Source: Fibrobacter sp. (GTDB lineage: Bacteria; Fibrobacterota; Fibrobacteria; Fibrobacterales; Fibrobacteraceae). From it: 38,773 nucleotides of DNA. Location: positions 1-38,773 of the forward strand of contig JAKSIM010000027.1 in assembly GCA_024398845.1 (NCBI GenBank), read 5' to 3'. The position numbers and the translations under genes are program-made. Under the pieces are notes generated by a model. It did not search any database. It worked only from the letters and a program-made list of their open reading frames with translations, and was not told where the DNA came from. This document shows positions 32,831 through 38,773 of this stretch, piece by piece; the first letter of the stretch is position 1; each line of letters starts with the position of its first letter.

Positions 32831-35122
32831 TTACTTGAAGTTCGCGGTAATGGTCGTGCCGCTATTCGGGGTCACAAGTCGCGGGTTTTCGCTAGAGCCG
32901 TCGCTCCAACCATTAAAGATGCTTCCGTTGGTCGGGACTGCCGTGAGCATGAACGACGTATTGCTGTAGAATTTGCCGGAATAACTCTTGCTCGGGAGCT
33001 TGGCTCCGTCAAGCAGAATTTCACCGTTGCCGCTAGCCGAAATTGTTACGTTGATTTCTCCGGAGAGGCCAAAGTACTGGGCTAGTTCTTGCTTAAAGGT
33101 TTCCGTACGGTTTCTGCCGAAGGTGAGCAAATCGGAACCATCTGGAGACCAGTTGAAGTTGGACTGGTTGCGTGGCCAGCGCTGTTCGTCGCGCTGCTGC
33201 TCGGAACTCGGGATGGAGTTTCTCATGGCTTGGACGGCGCTCTGGACTTTTTCGTATGTCAGGTAATCGTTCAAAAGGATGCTTGCCTGATTAATGAACA
33301 GACGCCTGAATTCTGGGTTTGCGAGCAACTTTTTGAGCATGTTTCCTATAGTTGTATTCGCTCCGCCCATGCCGAAGCCCATACCACCGAATCCGCCCAT
33401 GCCGCCCATGCCGCCGAATCCGCCCATGCCTGCACCAGGATTGTTTGCTCCAGGATCGCCAGCATTGTTGTTGCCGCCGTTGTTGTCCATCGTGGCGCTA
33501 CCAAGTACCCACTGGAACATGTTTTGGCTTTGGACGTCAAACCCGGTAATGCCCGGAGTAAAGCCGTAACCGTGGTCTACGTCAAAAATCATGAACTTGA
33601 AAGGATTGCCGTTTCCGCCCCAAGCGCGAATGTTGTTGTTTGGCCAGTCACCGTTGTGGATGTACATTTCGGCAATCATGTACTGGGCAAAACTGACTAC
33701 GTTCATCTTTTGTTTAAGTTGTTCGTACTGCTGGTTGTTTTCGCCTTCAAAGTTACCGCTGGTAATTTGATTGACCAACTGGATGAATTCGCTTGGGTCG
33801 GCACCGTTTGTACCGCTGGCTTCCCAACCGTTTTGGCACCCAGCGCCTTCGCTGCAGTTTTTCACCACGTTGATGCTCTTGGAATCAATGCCGTAGTTGG
33901 TTTCTACGAAACTGCGGTTTAAACGCTCGCGCATATCGTGAATGCCAAAGTATTCGCCGTTATAGAAGACTACGACCTGGTGGCTGCGCTGGTAATCGAC
34001 TTCGGTCCCTTCCATGAGGCTAGTGAGCATGGCGTCGCCAAAGTAGTCTGTCCAGAAACGGTTACCATTGTTGCGGAGGTTGAAGCTTTTGAACTTTGTT
34101 GTCTCGGAACGTGTCTTGAACAGGGAGTATTTGATTTTCTTTTCACCAAAGTCGTCCTTGTCAAGCTTGATGGCGACGGATTTTTTGGGCTTGTAGCGGC
34201 TGTAGTTTCCGATAATCGAGATGCCTGCGTCCGTTTCCCATTCTTTGGTTTTGGATGAACTGCCGTTTTCAAAGTATTCCACATGAACCGGGAGTTCCGT
34301 ATCCTTCCAGAAGTTGGCCTGCTTGCAGGGTTCGGTACATTTGGGGTTGCTGTTGTCGGTGACGTTTCCAAAACCGCCCATATCCCACATGCCGCCGCCA
34401 TTATTGTTCAGCGGACCTGTTGCGTAAAGGCCGTCGGTAGAGTCAAACATGTCGTGATGGTTGACCGTGAGGGCGATGACCGTCATGTTGACGTTTTCGT
34501 TAATAAAGTAGGTCTGTGTAGAAGTGCGTTCGGCCTGACCGTTCACGAATTCAGAGCAGCGTATGACCGTGTTTTGCGTGATGTTCTTTGCGGAGGTGAA
34601 CTGCTCGGAATTTGGAGTCGGAATGGACCCGTCAAAGGAACAGCGGATTTCACCGCCCAAAGTGGCTGTGGGCGGGTTCACGGTGAGGCTTGAATAGAAT
34701 CCTGCCGGAGGCAAAAGTGAAGCGTCGTTTGTAGCTTTTTTGCTAGAAGAGGACACTGGCGCGGGCGCAACGCTGGAACTGGATTGCGTAATCGGATTTT
34801 GCTGCTGTTGCTGGTTTGGATCGACGACGGCCGAAGAAGTCACCTGGCTGTTTCCGCTTGTCGGGGCAATTTGTCCGTTGTCACTCGATGCGGGATTCGT
34901 CCCCGTTTGTTCCGTGAGCTCCGAAAAACTGGAACTTGGGTCAACGGGTTGGTTGGAGTCAGAAGAAAAATAGGGATCGGTAGGCTGGTTCGGGTCAACG
35001 ACAATAACGTCGTCATTAATACCCGGGGCAACTGCATTGTTGTCTGTCGCCTCGTCAGAAGAACAGCCAACCCAAATTAGGCTTGCCGAAATAAGCGAAA
35101 ACAAATAAGAATGTTTGTTCAT
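32831..35122 (-). CDS. CotH-kinase-domain lipoprotein
   Basis: 763 aa. A lipoprotein signal with Cys20 (LIWVGC) is followed by a Ser/Pro/Asn/Gln-rich linker (about 21-135). A chitobiase/hexosaminidase C-terminal-type beta domain comes next (about 138-210, SFDGSIPTPNSEQF). The CotH domain spans about 260-640, with HDMRERLNRSFVETNYG, YMIAEMYIHNGDWPNNNIRAW and IFDVDHGYGF (metal-binding Asp pair). A Gly/Met/Asn-rich loop (about 547-586) interrupts it, and a C-terminal InlB-type repeat domain (about 690-763, IFNGWSDGSSENP) ends it. CotH proteins phosphorylate surface proteins in Bacillus spore coats; in cellulolytic bacteria they are often extracellular and attached to carbohydrate-binding domains. 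Here a surface role is inferred. Start: GGAAACGAC precedes the ATG. Confidence 0.88.
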   Translation of the reverse strand: MNKHSYLFSLISASLIWVGCSSDEATDNNAVAPGINDDVIVVDPNQPTDPYFSSDSNQPVDPSSSFSELTEQTGTNPASSDNGQIAPTSGNSQVTSSAVVDPNQQQQQNPITQSSSSVAPAPVSSSSKKATNDASLLPPAGFYSSLTVNPPTATLGGEIRCSFDGSIPTPNSEQFTSAKNITQNTVIRCSEFVNGQAERTSTQTYFINENVNMTVIALTVNHHDMFDSTDGLYATGPLNNNGGGMWDMGGFGNVTDNSNPKCTEPCKQANFWKDTELPVHVEYFENGSSSKTKEWETDAGISIIGNYSRYKPKKSVAIKLDKDDFGEKKIKYSLFKTRSETTKFKSFNLRNNGNRFWTDYFGDAMLTSLMEGTEVDYQRSHQVVVFYNGEYFGIHDMRERLNRSFVETNYGIDSKSINVVKNCSEGAGCQNGWEASGTNGADPSEFIQLVNQITSGNFEGENNQQYEQLKQKMNVVSFAQYMIAEMYIHNGDWPNNNIRAWGGNGNPFKFMIFDVDHGYGFTPGITGFDVQSQNMFQWVLGSATMDNNGGNNNAGDPGANNPGAGMGGFGGMGGMGGFGGMGFGMGGANTTIGNMLKKLLANPEFRRLFINQASILLNDYLTYEKVQSAVQAMRNSIPSSEQQRDEQRWPRNQSNFNWSPDGSDLLTFGRNRTETFKQELAQYFGLSGEINVTISASGNGEILLDGAKLPSKSYSGKFYSNTSFMLTAVPTNGSIFNGWSDGSSENPRLVTPNSGTTITANFK

Positions 35123-35355
35123 GTCGTTTCCTTATTGCTATACACCCACCCAAACACGAACACGTCACAAACATCTTTAACACCATTAATAATGTATATT
35201 TTTGTGCAAGAAAAATTTCCGAAATTATGAAAAAATTTCGTTTCATTGTATAAAAATTAAGGTTTTTGCGTAAATTTTTGTGTAAAATGACGATTTTGCG
35301 TATTTTTGTATATTTTATTTAATAAAGATTTATCACAAAAGTGTTGGAGGTGTTT
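35123..35355. other. divergent AT-rich region between CotH and STAS genes
   Basis: 233 bases. It has TTTTGCGTA twice, each followed by TTTTTGT(G/A)TA (35265-35283 and 35294-35312), a CGAAATT/AATTTCG inverted repeat (35220-35240) and TATATT upstream of the STAS gene. One poor LexA-like half-site (35195-35208) is not accepted. No RNA was recognised. Confidence 0.45.
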
Positions 35356-35652
35356 ATGCAGATTGAGTCTTCTCTGGAAAATGGGGCTTTGAAGGTCGCT
35401 CTCGATGGGCGCTTGGATTCGACGACCGCAGATGAATTAGGTGCTTTTTTCGAAAAAAACTTGGACGATAAATTCACTAACATTATTTTGGATTTTGAAA
35501 AAATTGACTTTGTTAGTTCCAAGGGTATTCGCGTTATTGTCGCTGCGTATAAAAAATTGGGGGGACGTCCAATATCTATTGTAAATAGCAATAGTTCCGT
35601 AAAGGAAGTGTTTCGTTTATCGGGTTTGTTCAAAGTTTTTGACGTAAAGTGA
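35356..35652 (+). CDS. STAS-domain anti-sigma-factor antagonist
   Basis: 98 aa from ATG 35356, six bases after GGAGG; earlier in-frame GTG is rejected. Single STAS domain: IILDFEKIDFVSSKGIRVIVAAYKKLGG. The usual DSSG phosphorylation loop reads SSKG (Ser54-Ser55-Lys56-Gly57), with Ser55 at the phosphoserine position. It normally swaps partners between an anti-sigma kinase and a phosphatase. Its stop overlaps the GTG of the next gene (GTGA), so the pair is co-translated. Confidence 0.88.
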   Translation: MQIESSLENGALKVALDGRLDSTTADELGAFFEKNLDDKFTNIILDFEKIDFVSSKGIRVIVAAYKKLGGRPISIVNSNSSVKEVFRLSGLFKVFDVK

Positions 35653-37385
35653 AAAAGCCTGGTATTACAGATTCTTTTTTATTAAAAGATGTACTGAAAA
35701 AAAACGAGGTTCACGCCAATCGTTATTCTGAACGTATTGTAATTTTTCTGTTCCTCTTTTATGTTGTAATTGCCGTTTTGAATTATCTGGGCTTGTACGA
35801 AAGGGATGTTCCGGATAACTATCAAATTTATTTTGCTTTAGCCTCCATTTTGGGTGTCGGCGTTTTGGCGGGGCGCTTTATCCCGTCTTCGGCGCAAAAA
35901 TGGGTGCTCTTTGTGGCGTTCATTTTGTCGAACGCAGTTTGTCGTTGCTTTTTCTATGTGTTTTCGACGCTCATTTATACGATTCCCATTTTTTTGAGCG
36001 TGGCTTACTACAATAAAAAGTTCACTTGGCGCATTTCAATTGTGGCTTGGTGCTTTTTCTTGGCGACTGTTGCATTTGTTCGAAATACGCATCTTGCGTC
36101 GCATTCTATTGAATTTATTTTGTTTGCATCGGCGCTTCCGCAGACCATTGTGCTTCTTTTGTCGGCTTTGGTTTGTACGCGCATTGCCGGGCTTGGACGA
36201 GTCCTTGTGGTCAAGCAATCTAAAAATGCGCAAAAGATTTCGCAGATGGAACAGGAGATTGCTCTTTCGGCCCATATCCAGAGCAATGCCTTGCCTTTGC
36301 CGGAGTATGCAACGGCGAATGGCGAAATGAGCTTGAAGGCGGCAATGATTCCCGCTAAAGAAGTGGCTGGCGATTTTTACGATTACTTTATGATAAACGA
36401 CTTTACGTTGGGCGTTTTGGTGGCGGACGTTTCGGATAAGGGCGTCCCTGCGGCAATGTTCATGATGTCGGCGCGAAATAGCATTCGATATGCTGCGCAA
36501 GATGCCAAGACTGTCGAAGAAGCGATTCGCATTGCTAATAAGTTGTTAATCCAAAATAACGATGGCGACATGTTTGTGACGCTTTGGCTGTGCGGTATAG
36601 ATATTCGCACTGGGCTTGCCCATTATGTGAATGCCGGGCATTTGCCGCCGATACTTAAACGGGCCAACGGTCGAATTGAAATGATTGAAAATGAGCCTGA
36701 TTTATTTTTGGGTGTTTTTGAATCCATGGAACCTCGTGCTTACTTTTTTCAAATGCAAAAAGGCGACCAACTGCTGCTTTACACCGATGGCGTAACGGAT
36801 GCCGAAAATATTTATGGGGCTTCGTTTGGTCTTGGGCACTTGATTCAAGTTTGCAGGGGCGATAGGGTTGATGTTGATCTTTTGTGTGATGGCGTGGTCA
36901 AGGCGGTTCATGAATTCAGGGAAGGTCGTGAAATTTTTGATGATATGACAGTTCTTGCGGTTGAATTCCACGAAAACTTTGTGCCGATTTATTTGAAAAT
37001 GGATTTGCCTGCTAAGCAGGAGTCCGTTTCGAAGGTCATTGATGCAATTAACGAAAAACTAGAAAGCGTTGATTGTTCCGAAGAAAACCGCAAGATTATT
37101 GATGTGGTCATAGATGAAATCTGCGTGAACATTGTGGATTATGCTTACGACGGACAAGACGGCAATATGGAAGTTGAAGCCGAAATTGGCCCCAACTACA
37201 TAAAAATGAAGTTTTTGGATTCTGGTAAGGAGTTCAACCCGTTGCTTGTTAAAGAGCCCAGTGAAGACGATTTGCTGGTCGAGGGTGGGCTTGGGATCCA
37301 CCTGGTACGAAACATGGTGGGCTCCATGGAGTATGAATACCGCGATGGCAAAAACTGCCTTACGATTTTAAGGAAAAACTACTAA
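35649..37385 (+). CDS. membrane SpoIIE-type phosphatase fused to an RsbW-type kinase
   Basis: 578 aa from GTG 35649 (GTGA overlap). About six membrane helices (27-180), a short coiled coil (QSKNAQKISQMEQEIALSAHIQ), then a PP2C-SpoIIE domain (about 228-440): EVAGDFYDYF, VADVSDKGVPAAMFMM, YTDGVTDAEN, DDMTVLAVEF supply the metal Asp residues. A C-terminal HATPase/RsbW-type domain follows (about 450-575), with DEICVNIVDYAYDG (N box) and GGLGIHLVRNMVG (G box). One chain thus carries both the phosphatase and the kinase for the STAS protein. No sigma factor is nearby, so the target is unknown. Signal input is probably through the membrane part. Confidence 0.9.
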   Translation: MKKPGITDSFLLKDVLKKNEVHANRYSERIVIFLFLFYVVIAVLNYLGLYERDVPDNYQIYFALASILGVGVLAGRFIPSSAQKWVLFVAFILSNAVCRCFFYVFSTLIYTIPIFLSVAYYNKKFTWRISIVAWCFFLATVAFVRNTHLASHSIEFILFASALPQTIVLLLSALVCTRIAGLGRVLVVKQSKNAQKISQMEQEIALSAHIQSNALPLPEYATANGEMSLKAAMIPAKEVAGDFYDYFMINDFTLGVLVADVSDKGVPAAMFMMSARNSIRYAAQDAKTVEEAIRIANKLLIQNNDGDMFVTLWLCGIDIRTGLAHYVNAGHLPPILKRANGRIEMIENEPDLFLGVFESMEPRAYFFQMQKGDQLLLYTDGVTDAENIYGASFGLGHLIQVCRGDRVDVDLLCDGVVKAVHEFREGREIFDDMTVLAVEFHENFVPIYLKMDLPAKQESVSKVIDAINEKLESVDCSEENRKIIDVVIDEICVNIVDYAYDGQDGNMEVEAEIGPNYIKMKFLDSGKEFNPLLVKEPSEDDLLVEGGLGIHLVRNMVGSMEYEYRDGKNCLTILRKNY

Positions 37386-37547
37386 TTAAAAAGGTAGGAT
37401 GGCGGCTAACGCTGCTACGAGAATTCCTGCGTAGATTCCGCCCAGGAGGTCGTCGGCCATGACGCCCCAAGCGCGTGGAAATTTTTCGAACTTGTGGATG
37501 CCGAGCGGCTTAAGAATGTCGAAAAAGCGGAATAATGCGAAGGCGAC
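37386..37547 (-). pseudogene. truncated phosphatidylglycerophosphatase A fragment
   Basis: The minus strand reads VAFALFRFFDILKPLGIHKF, then FPRAWGVMADDLLGGIYAG to a stop at 37386. This is the C-terminal third of a PgpA paralogue close to, but distinct from, the intact gene at 37735. The N-terminal part is missing; the sequence joins a FISUMP fragment at 37540-37548. Confidence 0.8.
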
Positions 37548-37707
37548 CGATGAATTCTTGGAATTGGGCGTTTCGGCACATTTCTGGAGCGCAACCGAAG
37601 AAGATGGCGATGCCTACGGTTGGCATTTGCAGCCGCCCGGAGATTTCTCCCGTGACTTCGACGTTAGCACGAATATGTATTCCGTTCGATGCCTGAAGGA
37701 TTACTAA
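37540..37707 (+). pseudogene. truncated FISUMP-domain fragment
   Basis: The plus strand reads KATDEFLELGVSAHFWSATE and continues to a closing MYSVRCLKDY. It matches the last 55 or so residues of the protein at 29206 but has no start or signal peptide; the part before it belongs to the PgpA fragment on the other strand. Junction bases AAGGCGACC fit both genes. Confidence 0.85.
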
Positions 37708-37734
37708 GAGCGCGAAACGTTAATGACGACGTGT

Positions 37735-38358
37735 CTATTCCAGTATCGGGTCCGTTAGAATCAAAACGAAAACAGATAAAAGCCAGAAAATCAAAACGCT
37801 GATGGCTGAGTAGATTCCCCCAAGCAGGTCGTCGGCCATGACGCCCCAGCCCTTGGGCAATTTTTCCAGTTTATGAATTCCAAGAGGCTTTAAGATATCG
37901 AAGAACCGGAAAATTCCGAAAGCCACCAAGAGAATCCAGGGATATTCGAGCATGTTCCCGAGGTCAACAAAGGCGAGCGCCATCCACACGCCGCAAACCT
38001 CGTCTATCACGATCCACCCGGGATCTTCCGTACCAGTGTCCTTCATGGCCTTATTCACAAAAGGAATTGCCACGAAGAACAGGGCGATGGCCGCGATGGA
38101 GAAAAAGTGGTGGAAGAATTCATGGAGATAGGGGCCGAGCACTGTTCCTTCACCAAGATGGATTCCGTAATGGTAGCAGAACCAGGCGATGGGGTAGGCG
38201 AGAATGGCCGCCGCGAGGCTTCCCATGGTGCCGGGAGCCTTCGGACTCATTCCCGAACCGAAGAAGGTGCAGAATAGGGTGGTGAACCAGTCCGTTTTGC
38301 GCCACTCGTGCGGGACACGTTCTTTGCCATATTTTTCTTTAAGTTCAGCTTTATTCAT
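37735..38358 (-). CDS. pgpA: phosphatidylglycerophosphatase A
   Basis: 207 aa. Family motifs: GSGMSPKAPGTMGSLAA near the N-terminus, DPGWIVIDEVCGVWMAL (about 112-130), and FRFFDILKPLGI, LPKGWGVMADDLLGGIYS near the end. Four membrane segments are visible. It removes the phosphate from phosphatidylglycerol phosphate to give phosphatidylglycerol. No good ribosome site is evident, and the start is directly next to the heptad repeats. Its N-terminus (about 30 residues) is longer and more polar than in E. coli. Upstream is a repeat region that must contain its promoter. Confidence 0.92.
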   Translation of the reverse strand: MNKAELKEKYGKERVPHEWRKTDWFTTLFCTFFGSGMSPKAPGTMGSLAAAILAYPIAWFCYHYGIHLGEGTVLGPYLHEFFHHFFSIAAIALFFVAIPFVNKAMKDTGTEDPGWIVIDEVCGVWMALAFVDLGNMLEYPWILLVAFGIFRFFDILKPLGIHKLEKLPKGWGVMADDLLGGIYSAISVLIFWLLSVFVLILTDPILE

Positions 38359-38364
38359 GGAATA

Positions 38365-38519
38365 GTGGTTAGTGGTTGGTGGTTAGTGGTTAGGTTTTAT
38401 AGTTACGCGGCTGCGCCGCCATTATAAATCCTGTTTACTGCATACTGTTTACTGCATACTATCAAGTGGTTGGTGGTTGGTGGTTGGGTTTTATAGTTAC
38501 GCGGCTGCGCCGCCATTAT
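38365..38519. repeat. two heptad-repeat elements with GC palindrome
   Basis: Four 7-bp units (GTGGTTA/G, 38365-38392) lead to GCGGCTGCGCCGCC (38407-38420). Four units follow (TGTTTAC and TGCATAC alternating, 38432-38459), then three GTGGTTG units (38466-38486) and a second palindrome (38501-38514). The sequence GGTTTTATAGTTAC precedes both palindromes. Confidence 0.85.
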
Positions 38520-38520
38520 T

Positions 38521-38773
38521 TCATCTCTCGTCTTTGCAGCTTCGCTGCCAAATGCTGGGCTCGGCAATGGGTCTGCAAGCAGCCCCGCTGCACTCGCCCC
38601 ACGCATTTGTCGTCTGTAGGCCGAAGGCCGTTCTCTCGTCTAATCCAGGCCATGGCGATTCAGCGACTTCCTTGATTTTGGCGGCTTGGGCTTCACGTTT
38701 CTTTTTCCAGTTTTCGAACTGTTCCTTGAAGGCTGCGCGCAGGCGTTCCATGCCGATGTTTTCCTTTGCGCTT
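38521..38773 (-). CDS. 3' end of an unrecognised gene with repeat-derived C-terminus (partial)
   Basis: The minus-strand frame enters from the right edge (…AKENIGMERLRAAFKEQFENWKKKREAQAAKIKEV…) as a charged helical segment. It then runs through a repeat-rich stretch (about 38524-38641) to a stop at 38521. That stretch has the palindromes GCAGCTTCGCTGC and GGCCGAAGGCC and the direct repeat CTCTCGTCT at both ends. The last 45 or so residues (LDERTAFGLQTTNAWG…) are therefore probably encoded by an inserted intergenic element and not by the original gene. Confidence 0.45.
   Translation of the reverse strand, partial: SAKENIGMERLRAAFKEQFENWKKKREAQAAKIKEVAESPWPGLDERTAFGLQTTNAWGECSGAACRPIAEPSIWQRSCKDER

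Noticed and set aside
35195..35208. LexA-like TATATTTTTGTGCA upstream of CotH
   Set aside because: Only the GTGCA half fits; two key bases of the other half (G and C of TGC) are missing.
37459..37707. 82-aa plus-strand frame across the chimera
   Set aside because: Its first part is the reverse strand of the PgpA fragment and only its second part is FISUMP sequence; a chance joining.

Overview
The window looks like a chromosomal segment of a Fibrobacter species (phylum Fibrobacterota). The evidence is a secreted FISUMP-domain protein (the Fibrobacter succinogenes major paralogous family) plus a broken second copy, a secreted family-8 glycoside hydrolase with a C-terminal sorting-type domain, an OmpA protein with long thrombospondin-type-3-like repeats, a CotH lipoprotein, and SOS boxes close to the form I recall for the F. 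succinogenes LexA site. Promoters are largely of the form TTGNNN-16/17-TATATT. No tRNA, rRNA, CRISPR array or insertion sequence was seen.

Layout. (1) 1-3.6 kb: the end of an unrecognised gene, then a two-gene DNA-repair-type operon (radical SAM protein plus DUF4130 partner) behind tandem LexA boxes, then tmRNA (ssrA) with its promoter and terminator, and a small hypothetical gene. (2) 3.6-5.3 kb: a secreted GH8 glucanase. (3) 5.4-11.6 kb: an accessory island. It holds an RHS/YD-repeat fragment, a small-protein plus GNAT-acetyltransferase pair resembling a toxin-antitoxin module, an N-terminally truncated RHS protein with a variable tip, two tandem copies of a secreted immunity-like gene, an orphan RHS tip cassette, and a third, lipoprotein, member of the immunity-like family. 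(4) 11.7-14.0 kb: ilvBN (acetolactate synthase) on the minus strand. (5) 14.3-19.7 kb: radC, the OmpA/TSP3 protein, a small HTH-like protein, thyA and folA. (6) 19.8-23.6 kb: a membrane diguanylate cyclase, a MgtC/DUF4010 membrane protein and thiD. (7) 23.6-26.3 kb: lepA-lepB on the minus strand. (8) 26.4-29.8 kb: a periplasmic cyclophilin, a Lys/Ala/Pro-rich protein with a Cys4 zinc-finger-like motif, lexA (minus) with its own SOS boxes, and the FISUMP protein. (9) 29.8-35.1 kb, minus strand: a GCS2 ligase plus RimK-like ATP-grasp pair, and a CotH lipoprotein. (10) 35.4-38.8 kb: a STAS / SpoIIE-phosphatase-kinase partner-switching pair, a chimera of a pgpA fragment and a FISUMP fragment, intact pgpA, and heptad-repeat intergenic elements at the right edge.

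How parts work together. LexA encoded here probably represses both itself and the radical SAM operon 28 kb away: an identical 14-base site lies at both, and each promoter carries a second box 30-31 bp away. ThyA and FolA form the dTMP/folate cycle pair. LepA-LepB keeps a classical gene order, but the signal peptidase has altered catalytic motifs. The GCS2/ATP-grasp pair has the architecture of enzymes that build unknown peptides. The RHS island, with shuffled tips and duplicated immunity-like genes, is the clearest candidate for a poorly described system. A second candidate is a family of intergenic elements made of 7-bp tandem repeats around a GC-rich palindrome, seen at two places (three palindrome copies).
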